DNA of 33,587 nt from Verrucomicrobiaceae bacterium (GTDB lineage: Bacteria > Verrucomicrobiota > Verrucomicrobiia > Chthoniobacterales > Chthoniobacteraceae), in the NCBI GenBank assembly GCA_005791535.1, contig SXWH01000098.1:1-33587 (forward strand). The letters run 5' to 3'. Numbering within the stretch: the stretch's first letter is position 1; the number at the start of each line of letters is the position of its first letter. Positions 9,031-16,673 of the stretch are shown here, piece by piece. A program made the position numbers and the translations under genes. Below the pieces are notes generated by a model. That model was not told the origin of the DNA. It ran no database searches and saw only the letters and a program-made list of their open reading frames with translations.

Positions 9031-9468
9031 ATGCGCGCTCTGATATTCGCAACGTTTGCGTGCCCGCTTTTTATCGGCATGGCCATCGCTGTGTCCTCAG
9101 CGGATCAGTCTTTCGGCGACGGTCAGTTCTTTGATGAGTATGCCGGCTCGGTTCTTCTCGGGTGTGCCGTCTTTACCATCATTTCACTGTTTGCGGTGTC
9201 TCGGCCTCAGCCCAGCGAGTCGGCGTTCGCGTGGCTTTTCTTTTTCGGATTGTTCTGTCTCGGGTTGTCGCTGGCAGAAATCTATTCCGATTGGGGGCGC
9301 ACCCCATATGGGATAGAGGAATTCCGAGCCATGAGTTCCATGACCCGAATTCTATTTCTCACCGTGACGCTTTTGTTCGGCCTCGCGCACATCATCGCGG
9401 CACTCGTGCGCGACCACTTGCATCCACGGCTCACGTCTTTGCAGCGCAGAGGAATGCACCGACAATGA
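9031..9468 (+). CDS. Small four-helix membrane protein, unknown function
   Basis: Unrecognised protein of 145 aa with four predicted membrane helices, at about 3-22, 38-56, 66-84 and 105-125, a basic C-terminal tail, and no motif I can assign to a family. The ATG at 9031 is chosen because the hydrophobic first helix starts right there. A TTG at 8965 would add 22 mostly basic residues and is less likely. No clear ribosome binding site precedes either. It is separated from the sulfatase by 124 bp with a weak inverted repeat and no clear terminator. Cytoplasmic-membrane location is inferred from the helices. Confidence 0.55.
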   Translation: MRALIFATFACPLFIGMAIAVSSADQSFGDGQFFDEYAGSVLLGCAVFTIISLFAVSRPQPSESAFAWLFFFGLFCLGLSLAEIYSDWGRTPYGIEEFRAMSSMTRILFLTVTLLFGLAHIIAALVRDHLHPRLTSLQRRGMHRQ

Positions 9469-9487
9469 ACCACGCTCAAAAGATATT

Positions 9488-9709
9488 ATGACTCGGGACG
9501 AAATACTTCAAATTGCCCGTGCGGTAGCTGCGGAAAATGGATGGCTTTGGAGGGAGCCAGTTGAGGTAAAGCTGTATCGGCGCTTCGTCTTCTTTGGTCG
9601 GCGACGTTGGTGCGTCACTACCAACTATATGTGCACTGGCTGCAACATTCACGTCGGGATCGATGCCGTAACCGGTGAGGTGACCAGTAAAGGATACGCC
9701 CCACGATGA
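9488..9709 (+). CDS. Small PepSY-like protein, unknown function
   Basis: Protein of 73 aa starting MTRDEILQIARAVAAENGW and ending in an ID-x-x-TGEV strand followed by KGYAPR. The helix-then-strand arrangement with a final (I/V)D-x-x-TGEV resembles the PepSY fold found in small cytoplasmic or secreted proteins, but the match is from pattern only. Two Cys (in MCTGCN) form a CxxC pair that could bind metal or form a disulphide. No signal peptide is seen. It lies 19 bp after the membrane protein gene, so co-transcription is plausible. Confidence 0.5.
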   Translation: MTRDEILQIARAVAAENGWLWREPVEVKLYRRFVFFGRRRWCVTTNYMCTGCNIHVGIDAVTGEVTSKGYAPR

Positions 9710-9752
9710 CGGCGACGATGAAGCACCATAGTGCCGCCAGTGGCGAAGAGCG

Positions 9753-10118
9753 ATGAAACGAATAACCAAGGTTTTCGGTATCGCCGTCACCGTTGCATTA
9801 CTTCTTTGCATCGGCGTCTATCGGATGTGGCGAAGTTCCGCGACCCTGATTCCCGGATGGACATCGCACAGTCCTGACGGGAGGTTCCGTATCGAGTTCT
9901 ATCGGGTTTGGACTATGAGCGGTTGGCTGGGCACGCCACCAGGACAAGGTTCGGATGCAATTGATGGGTTTATCCGTCTTTATCGTTCGGACGGGACATT
10001 GCTCCAGGAGACGTACCGTAATTTCCTTCGGGGCTACGAACCACGATGGAGCGATGATGAAGCATACTTCCCCGGCGACGGGCCTGTGTGGAAGCTGCCA
10101 GAAACGAAAGGCCACTAG
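9753..10118 (+). CDS. Hypothetical protein with N-terminal membrane anchor
   Basis: Unrecognised protein of 121 aa. A basic N-terminus (MKRITK) is followed by one hydrophobic helix at about 8-25, then a mostly polar domain with SPDGRFRIEFYRVW and a YRSDGTLLQETY strand pair, the sort of beta-rich region seen in small periplasmic lipoprotein-like or immunity-like proteins. No lipobox and no catalytic motif were seen. The bases just before the ATG (GAAGAG) are purine rich but very close. It sits 43 bp after the PepSY-like gene. The function is unknown. Confidence 0.5.
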   Translation: MKRITKVFGIAVTVALLLCIGVYRMWRSSATLIPGWTSHSPDGRFRIEFYRVWTMSGWLGTPPGQGSDAIDGFIRLYRSDGTLLQETYRNFLRGYEPRWSDDEAYFPGDGPVWKLPETKGH

Positions 10119-10214
10119 CCGCCACCGTCCTTTACATCCCGCTGACAATTTTCCAGATGCACCGTCGCCCATTTCCCATCATGGTCGAAGCGTTATGCTG
10201 TTCTTCTTCCACTC

Positions 10215-11786
10215 ATGAAATTTGCACGGTTTGCACTCATTGCGATTGCTGCGGCGTGCGGCTGGTTTGGCGCGACGATGGCGCATCGGACTACGACGGC
10301 TCCGGCTGGACGCAAGGTGTTGTTTTTCCAAAGCCCGATGCATCCGTGGGTGAAGTCCGACAAGCCGGGGCAGTGCACGGTTTGCGGTATGGACCTCGTG
10401 CCGGTGTACGAGGGTGGCGCGAGTTTCGATAACGCGGCGAGTGGTCTGGTGATGCTGCCGCAGGGCAGTCCGAATGTCGTGGGCGTGCAGACGGTGGAGG
10501 TGAAGAAGCAGCCGCTCGTTCGCACGCTGCGTGTGGCGGGGATGATCGGCGAGGACGAGTCGCGCCACGGGGTCATCAGCGCGCCAGTGGAGGGGCGGCT
10601 CGACGGGTTGGCGATGAATCACGAGGGTCAGCAGGTGACGCGTCGCCAGCCGCTCGCCACGGTGTTCAGCCGCACGCTGCTCGCCGCCGCCGAGGAATAC
10701 AAAGCTGCGCTGGCACAGGGCGAGGCCGCGGCCGAAGCTGCGAAGCGCAAGCTGGAGCAGCACGGGCTGGTGTGGGAGCAGATTAAGACCATCCCGCAGC
10801 GGCAGCCGGATGATATTTACTTCGGCATGCTCGCGCCGCTGACGGGGACGATCGTGAAGAGCTACGTGCACGAAGGGCAGTATGTGAGGAAGGGCGAGCG
10901 GATGTTTGAAATCGCGGACTTTTCGCGGATGTGGTTCATGTTCGCAGTTCCGGAGCAGGACCTGCCGCTGGTGAAAGTCGGGCAGCTTGTGAACGTCACG
11001 ACGCCGACTCTGCCGGGCGAGACGATGCGCGGACGCATCGCGGGAATCAGTCCGAGCATCAACGAAATGATGCGCGCCGCCGATGTGCGCGTGGTGCTGG
11101 ATAATCCGGAGCGAAAGCTGAAGAACAAATCGTTTGCGCAGGGCACGGTGGAACTCGAAGCGCCGGAGGTCGCCGTGATTCCGCGGAGCGCGGTGTTGTG
11201 GCCGGGGAGTTCGCCGCGCGTGTTTGTGGAAAAGGCTGAGGGCACTTACGAGCAGCGCAGCGTGAAGCTCGGGCGCGCGGAAGATTCGCTGTGGGAAGTG
11301 CTCGACGGCTTGCGCGAAGGCGAGCGCGTTGTGGTGCGGGGGAATATGCTCATCGACAGTCAGGCGCAGCTCGACGCGATGGCTGTGCAGCCTGCCGGGG
11401 AGACCGCTCCACTTTCTCCACAGCTCGTCGATTTGCTCCGCGCAGCAGCCGCGCTTTCCGCCGCGCTGGCGAAGGATGATTTGTCCTCAGCAAATGCGGT
11501 GGTCGCGAAACTGCCGCCGCCGGATGCTCCTGTGAAAACGCCTGCGCCGGTCGCCAGTGCAGACCTCGCGACGCTGCGGAAGAGTTTCCTCCCGTGGAGC
11601 CAGGAGCTCGCGGCGCTCGCGGTGAAGGCGGGGATTCCCGACGTGCGGGTCTTCCGGTGCTCGATGACCGGCCAGCTCTGGCAGGGCGCGCCCGAGGCTG
11701 CGTCGTGGATTCAATCCGGCAGCGAACCGCGAAACCCATACTTTGGCGCGGAGATGCTGGAGTGCGGAACGGAAGTGAAACGATGA
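10215..11786 (+). CDS. cusB: CusB-type RND efflux periplasmic adaptor with heavy-metal-binding and DUF3347-like domains
   Basis: Periplasmic membrane-fusion subunit (523 aa) of a Cus-type copper/silver efflux pump; it joins the inner-membrane CusA pump to an outer-membrane channel and delivers metal. An N-terminal signal/anchor (about 1-23) precedes a heavy-metal-binding domain at about 35-65 with PMHPW (Met42, His43) and CTVCGMDLVPVY (Cys54, Cys57, Met59). The first Cys of the usual CPMHP form is replaced by Ser40. The central lipoyl/barrel-sandwich and beta-barrel regions follow (about 90-385). The C-terminal region (about 395-520) resembles DUF3347, ending in RNPYFGAEMLECG. The ATG at 10215 is the natural start. 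The stop overlaps the start of cusA by 4 bp. No outer-membrane CusC/TolC partner or metal-responsive regulator lies in the window. The 96 bp upstream contain no convincing promoter. Confidence 0.92.
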   Translation: MKFARFALIAIAAACGWFGATMAHRTTTAPAGRKVLFFQSPMHPWVKSDKPGQCTVCGMDLVPVYEGGASFDNAASGLVMLPQGSPNVVGVQTVEVKKQPLVRTLRVAGMIGEDESRHGVISAPVEGRLDGLAMNHEGQQVTRRQPLATVFSRTLLAAAEEYKAALAQGEAAAEAAKRKLEQHGLVWEQIKTIPQRQPDDIYFGMLAPLTGTIVKSYVHEGQYVRKGERMFEIADFSRMWFMFAVPEQDLPLVKVGQLVNVTTPTLPGETMRGRIAGISPSINEMMRAADVRVVLDNPERKLKNKSFAQGTVELEAPEVAVIPRSAVLWPGSSPRVFVEKAEGTYEQRSVKLGRAEDSLWEVLDGLREGERVVVRGNMLIDSQAQLDAMAVQPAGETAPLSPQLVDLLRAAAALSAALAKDDLSSANAVVAKLPPPDAPVKTPAPVASADLATLRKSFLPWSQELAALAVKAGIPDVRVFRCSMTGQLWQGAPEAASWIQSGSEPRNPYFGAEMLECGTEVKR

Positions 11787-14700
11787 TCGATGCGCTCATC
11801 ACATGGTCGCTGAGGAACCGCTTCCTTGTAGTATGCGCCACGCTTTTCCTGGTGGCGTTCGGCATCAAGGCGCTGCGCGAAACGCCCGTGGATGCGCTGC
11901 CGGACCTGAGCGAGAATCAGGTGATCGTCTTTGCCGACTGGATGGGCCGGAGCCCGCAGGAGGTGGAGGACCAAATCACCATGCCGCTCTCCGCGAGTCT
12001 GCGAGGGCTTGCGCAGGTGAAGAGCGTACGGGCGACGAGCATGTTCGGTTTTTCGCTCATCAACGTGATTTTTGAAGACGGCGCGGACAAGGCCGCCGCT
12101 CGTCAGCGAATCTTCGAACGGCTGAATCTTGAGAGCGACGCGCTGCCGGATGGCGTAAAAGCGAAGCTTGGCCCGGACGCTACGGGGCTCGGCTGGGTCT
12201 ATCAATACTACCTCGAAGTCGATCCCGCGGCCGGACACCAATATGACCTCGGCGAGCTTCGCTCCGTGCAGGATTCATTCGTGCGAAATCATCTCAACGC
12301 GGTGCCCGGGGTGGCGGAAGTGGGGAGCGTCGGCGGATTCGTGCGGCAGTATCAGGTCGAAGTGGATTCGCAAAAAATGCGTACCGCCGGTGTGTCGCTG
12401 AACATGGTGATGATGGCCGTGAGCCAGTCGAATCTCAACGTCGGTGGAAAGAGCATCGAGGAGAACGGCATGGAGTTTATCGTGCGCGGAATCGGCGTGA
12501 TCCGCAGCGCGGAGGACCTGGAGAGAATCGCGGTGATGGAAAACGTGTTGCTCAAAGACATCGCCCGCATCGAGCTCGGCGGCGATTTCCGGCGCGGCGC
12601 ACTCGACATCGGCGGCCGCGAAATCGTCGGCGGAACCGTGGTGATGCGCACCGGCGAAAACGCCCGCGAAGTCATCGCGCGGGTGAAGGCGAAGGTCGCG
12701 CAGATTTCCGCCGCGCTTCCGCCGGGCGTGAGCATCAAGCCGTTCTACGACCGCAGTGAGCTCATCGACCGAACCATCGACACGCTCAAAACCGCACTCA
12801 TCGAGGAACTCGTGCTCGTGACGCTCGCGCACATCATCTTCCTGTTTCACTTTCGCAGCATCTTCATCGTGATGATCCCGCTGCCCGTGAGCATTTTGAT
12901 CTCGTTCATTCTCATGCGCGAGTTCGGCTTCACATCGAACATCATGAGCCTCTCGGGCATCGCCATAGCCATCGGCGTGCTCGTGGACGCCGCCATCGTT
13001 ATCACGGAAAACGTCATCCGCCGCTGCGAGCAGGCCGGGAACACAAACGCGGAAACCATTCTCGCTGCGGCGAAGCAAGTCGGGCGGCCCATCGTTTTCG
13101 CGATGGCGATCATCATCCTCGCGTTCATCCCCGTCTTCGCGCTGAGTGGGATGGAGGGTAAAATGTTCCACCCGCTCGCATTCACAAAGACGTTCGCGAT
13201 GCTCGGTTCCACGCTGCTCGCGGTGACCATCGTGCCCGTTCTTAGCACCTGGCTCGTGCGCGGACCCTTCCACGCGGAAGACCGGAACATCGTGATGCGT
13301 GTCCTGCTGAAACTCTACGATCCAGCGCTCGATTTCGCCCTGCGGCGGAAAAAGACGACCATCGCCTGCGCCGCGATCATCCTCGCTGGAGCGCTCGCAC
13401 TCGTTCCGCGCATGGGCTCGGAATTTATGCCTCCGCTCAACGAAGGCAGCCTGCTTTTCATGCCGAGCTTCACGCCCGCCACATCGCTCTCGGATGTGAA
13501 GCGCGCGATGGCGTGGCAGGATAAGGTGTTCGCGAGCTTTCCCGAGGTGCGTAGCGCCGTTGGAAAGCTCGGACGCGCCGAAACCGCGACCGACCCAGCG
13601 CCGGTGGAGATGATAGAAACGACCATCATGCTCAAGCCCGAGAGCGAATGGCGCAGCGGTATGACTAAGCAGAAGCTCATTGCCGAGATGATGGACGCAC
13701 TGCGCAAAGTGCCCGGCTCCATTCCCGGATTTCTCCAGCCCATCGAGGGTCGCGTCCTCATGATTTCCACCGGCATCCGCTCGCAGCTCGGCGTGAAGAT
13801 TTTCGGCGACGACCTCGGCAAACTCCAGCAGGCCGCGTTCGACGCGCAGCGGATTATTCAAAGCGTGAGCGGTGCGACGGGCGTCACGCCGAGCCGCATT
13901 CAGGGTAAGCCGTATATCGAGATTGCGCTGAATCGCGATGCCATCGCACGAGTCGGAATGAGGGCTCAGGATGTCCTCGAAACAGTCGAAGCAGGGCTTG
14001 GCGGAACGACTGCGACCACCGTGCTCGAAGGCCGCCAGCGCGTGCCGGTTTCCGTGCGCCTGCAACGCAGCGAGCGCGAGGATTTGACCCGGCTCAAAGA
14101 TGTCCTCGTCACCACGCCATCGAAACAAGTCATCCCGCTCGGCCAGATCGCGAGCATCAAACGCGTAGAAGGCCCGAATGAAATCTCCAGCGAGAACGGC
14201 CAGCTCCGCGCATACGTGCAGGTTAACGTGAGCGGGCGCGACCTCGGCGGATTTGTCGAGGAGGTGAAATCCCGCCTGCAAAATGAACTCGCGCCGAAGC
14301 TCGCCGCGCAGGGCATGACGCTCGATTACAGCGGCGAGTACGAGAATCAACTCCACGCGGCGCGCACGCTGAAGTTCATCGTGCCGTCGGTTCTGTTCAT
14401 CATCTTCGCGCTGCTCTTTCAACTGTACGGAAAAGCCCGCGAAGCAGCGCACGTCCTCCTCGCAATTCCCTTTGCGCTCAGCGGCGGTGTCTTTTTGCAA
14501 TACGCGCTCGGCTGGAATTTCAGCGTCGCCGTGTGGGTCGGTTACATCGCGCTTTTCGGCACTGCCGTACAAACGAGTGTCGTAATGGTCGTGTATCTCG
14601 ACGAGGCCGTGGAACGCGCCCGCAAGCAGAGCGTCGGTGCGTTCTCGCAAGCCGACCTCATTATTGCAGTGAAAGAAGGTGCGCGCCTCCGCCTTCGGCC

Positions 14701-14908
14701 AAAAGTAATGACGGTCGCGACGATCATCGCCAGCCTGCTGCCCATCATGTGGAGCCAGCGCGCCGGTTCGGAAGTGATGCAGCCACTTGCTACGCCCATT
14801 CTCGGCGGAATGCTCAGTAGTCTTGTTCACATTCTGATTGTCACGCCCGTGGTGTTTTTGTGGTTGAGGATGCGTTCGCTCGGCATCAATTCCGGCTTCA
14901 GGGCATGA
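11783..14908 (+). CDS. cusA: CusA-type heavy-metal efflux RND transporter
   Basis: Inner-membrane proton-driven RND pump of the HME class (1041 aa), exporting monovalent copper or silver together with CusB. It starts MIDALITWSLRNRFLV with a first membrane helix, then ETPVDALPDLSENQVIV, and has the AIGVLVDAAIVITENV helix-4 motif carrying the proton-relay Asp. The methionines that line the CusA metal site appear conserved in context: PVEMIETT, VLMISTGI and the Met of ARVGMRAQDV correspond, by remembered alignment, to Met573, Met623 and Met672 of the E. coli protein. The start at 11783 sits in an ATGA overlap with cusB, and the end has another ATGA overlap with the MbnP-MbnH fusion gene, so the three are translationally coupled. 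Length matches the family. A long open frame on the opposite strand is a codon-bias shadow. Confidence 0.94.
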   Translation: MIDALITWSLRNRFLVVCATLFLVAFGIKALRETPVDALPDLSENQVIVFADWMGRSPQEVEDQITMPLSASLRGLAQVKSVRATSMFGFSLINVIFEDGADKAAARQRIFERLNLESDALPDGVKAKLGPDATGLGWVYQYYLEVDPAAGHQYDLGELRSVQDSFVRNHLNAVPGVAEVGSVGGFVRQYQVEVDSQKMRTAGVSLNMVMMAVSQSNLNVGGKSIEENGMEFIVRGIGVIRSAEDLERIAVMENVLLKDIARIELGGDFRRGALDIGGREIVGGTVVMRTGENAREVIARVKAKVAQISAALPPGVSIKPFYDRSELIDRTIDTLKTALIEELVLVTLAHIIFLFHFRSIFIVMIPLPVSILISFILMREFGFTSNIMSLSGIAIAIGVLVDAAIVITENVIRRCEQAGNTNAETILAAAKQVGRPIVFAMAIIILAFIPVFALSGMEGKMFHPLAFTKTFAMLGSTLLAVTIVPVLSTWLVRGPFHAEDRNIVMRVLLKLYDPALDFALRRKKTTIACAAIILAGALALVPRMGSEFMPPLNEGSLLFMPSFTPATSLSDVKRAMAWQDKVFASFPEVRSAVGKLGRAETATDPAPVEMIETTIMLKPESEWRSGMTKQKLIAEMMDALRKVPGSIPGFLQPIEGRVLMISTGIRSQLGVKIFGDDLGKLQQAAFDAQRIIQSVSGATGVTPSRIQGKPYIEIALNRDAIARVGMRAQDVLETVEAGLGGTTATTVLEGRQRVPVSVRLQRSEREDLTRLKDVLVTTPSKQVIPLGQIASIKRVEGPNEISSENGQLRAYVQVNVSGRDLGGFVEEVKSRLQNELAPKLAAQGMTLDYSGEYENQLHAARTLKFIVPSVLFIIFALLFQLYGKAREAAHVLLAIPFALSGGVFLQYALGWNFSVAVWVGYIALFGTAVQTSVVMVVYLDEAVERARKQSVGAFSQADLIIAVKEGARLRLRPKVMTVATIIASLLPIMWSQRAGSEVMQPLATPILGGMLSSLVHILIVTPVVFLWLRMRSLGINSGFRA

Positions 14909-16668
14909 GTCACGATAGTTCAAAGTCGTATGAGCACCGGAGTTTCGGGCGGAGTGTGATGCTCGTGCTTCTGGCGGTTCTCTTTTGTGCTGGAATCAGC
15001 CGTGCGGCGTCGCTTGAAGTTTCATTCCGGCATCAATTCGGGAACGAAGGGCTTATTCTTGATTCCCTCCGGTTTCAGAATACGGCGAAGGAGACGCTTT
15101 CGTTCACGCGGGTCAGTTATCTTTTGAGCGGGTTTGCGCTTGAGCGGGAGGATGGTGGATGGGTGGAGTTCCCCGATTCTTACGCATGGATCGATGCGGG
15201 AACCCGTCGGGATTCCTGCCGGATTGAGATGATTCCTCCCGGCAAGTACCGTGCGGTCCGTTTTCACATTGGACCCGATCCAGCGGCAAATATCCGGGAA
15301 CCGTCGCAGTTCGCGCCGGAGCATCCACTGAACCCGAATCTGAATGGACTGCACTGGAGCTGGCAGACGGGATACATATTTCTAGCGCTCGAAGGGCGCT
15401 ACCGCGCGGGGGGACTCGATGGCTTCTCGCTGCATCTCGCGCGCGATCCGAACAGGACGCGTGTCAGTCTCGCAGTTCCGCTGGATCTGACGGCGGATAC
15501 CGCATTGGTGTTGGATTTCGATCTCGCGGTGCTGCTGAATGCTCCGCGAGCGCTTTCGTTTGCGAAGGATGGCGTCGCGACGCATTCACGGGACGGTGAC
15601 CCGGTTGCGGCGGCTCTTGTGGCGAACCTGCCGGGCGCTTTTCGCGTGGTGCAGGTTCTTTCGGCGAAGCCCGCGATTTCGCGCCCGGCGCCGGTGAAGC
15701 CACTCTATCTTCCGGAAAAATACACGCCCTATCGGTTCACGATGAATGTGACTTTTCCGCTGCCGGATTTGCCGCGGGACAATCCCTTGATTGAAGAGCG
15801 TGTGGCGTTGGGGAAGGCGTTATTCAGCGAGACGGCGCTTTCCAGGGATCGTTCGATTTCCTGTGCATCGTGCCATGTCGCAAACTTCGTGTTCACGGAC
15901 GCACGGCGATTCAGCATTGGTGTCGATGGACGGAAAGGAACTCGAAATTCGATGCCGCTGATGAACCTCGCGTGGAAGACTTCCTTTTTCTGGGATGGTC
16001 GCGCGCCGTCGTTGCGGACGCAGGCGCTGATGCCGATCGAGGATCATGCCGAGATGGATGAGAGTGTGCAGAATGTGATCCGGAAGCTCGGGGAGGACGC
16101 CAGTTATCCGCGAATGTTCGCGGCTGCTTTTGGAGCGCCGGAGATGACTGCCGAGAAGATTGGCCTCGCGCTCGAGCAGTTCATGCTCACGCTTTTGGCG
16201 GGTGATTCAAAATTTGATCGCGCGATTCGCGGTGCAGCGACGTTTTCCGATGACGAGAGGCGGGGCTTTGAGCTGTTCATGACCGAGTTTGATCCGCGGA
16301 CCGGTCAGCGCGGCGCTGATTGCTTTCATTGTCACGGCGGCCCGCTTTTCAGCGACCATCAGTTTCACAATAACGGACTTTCTCCGACCGAGGATACGGG
16401 CCGGTTCCGCGCGACAGGAAAGGATTCCGATCGCGGGAAGTTTGCCACACCGAGTCTGCGTAATATCGAGCGGACGGCGCCGTACATGCACGACGGACGC
16501 TTCGCGACGCTTGAGGAAGTCGTGGAGCACTACAGCAGCGGAGTTCAACGAACTGCGACGTTGGATCCGAATCTTGCGAAGCACCCGAAAGGTGGGATCG
16601 CCCTCTCCGCCGATGAGCAGAAGGCGCTGGTGGCGTTTCTCCGCACATTGTCGGACGTGCGGGAGTAG
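14905..16668 (+). CDS. MbnP-like copper-binding domain fused to MbnH-like di-heme cytochrome c peroxidase
   Basis: Single exported polypeptide of 587 aa combining two proteins that are normally separate partners. A signal peptide (hydrophobic 18-31, ending SRAA) is followed by an MbnP-family domain at about 36-255, with GLHWSWQTGY around 148-157 (Trp151, Trp153) and ATHSRDGDPVA. A proline-rich linker leads to an MbnH/MauG-like di-heme domain at about 275-587, with heme motifs CASCH (320-324) and CFHCH (473-477). In characterised pairs MbnH oxidises a Trp of MbnP to kynurenine, which creates a copper site; whether that happens here is inference. The start (ATG at 14905) overlaps the stop of cusA by 4 bp, so translation is coupled to the copper pump. 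No methanobactin precursor or MbnB/C enzymes are present. It converges on glnD with only 5 bp between stops. Confidence 0.9.
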   Translation: MSHDSSKSYEHRSFGRSVMLVLLAVLFCAGISRAASLEVSFRHQFGNEGLILDSLRFQNTAKETLSFTRVSYLLSGFALEREDGGWVEFPDSYAWIDAGTRRDSCRIEMIPPGKYRAVRFHIGPDPAANIREPSQFAPEHPLNPNLNGLHWSWQTGYIFLALEGRYRAGGLDGFSLHLARDPNRTRVSLAVPLDLTADTALVLDFDLAVLLNAPRALSFAKDGVATHSRDGDPVAAALVANLPGAFRVVQVLSAKPAISRPAPVKPLYLPEKYTPYRFTMNVTFPLPDLPRDNPLIEERVALGKALFSETALSRDRSISCASCHVANFVFTDARRFSIGVDGRKGTRNSMPLMNLAWKTSFFWDGRAPSLRTQALMPIEDHAEMDESVQNVIRKLGEDASYPRMFAAAFGAPEMTAEKIGLALEQFMLTLLAGDSKFDRAIRGAATFSDDERRGFELFMTEFDPRTGQRGADCFHCHGGPLFSDHQFHNNGLSPTEDTGRFRATGKDSDRGKFATPSLRNIERTAPYMHDGRFATLEEVVEHYSSGVQRTATLDPNLAKHPKGGIALSADEQKALVAFLRTLSDVRE

Positions 16669-16673
16669 CAAAA

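Noticed and set aside
12275-14923. 882-codon open frame on the minus strand opposite cusA
   Set aside because: It mirrors the strongly conserved cusA, is His/Asp/Glu/Arg rich with no family resemblance, and is explained by GC-rich codon bias.
14860-16668. Methanobactin biosynthesis locus
   Set aside because: Only MbnP- and MbnH-like domains are present; there is no precursor peptide, MbnB/MbnC or MbnT nearby, so copper handling without methanobactin is the better reading.
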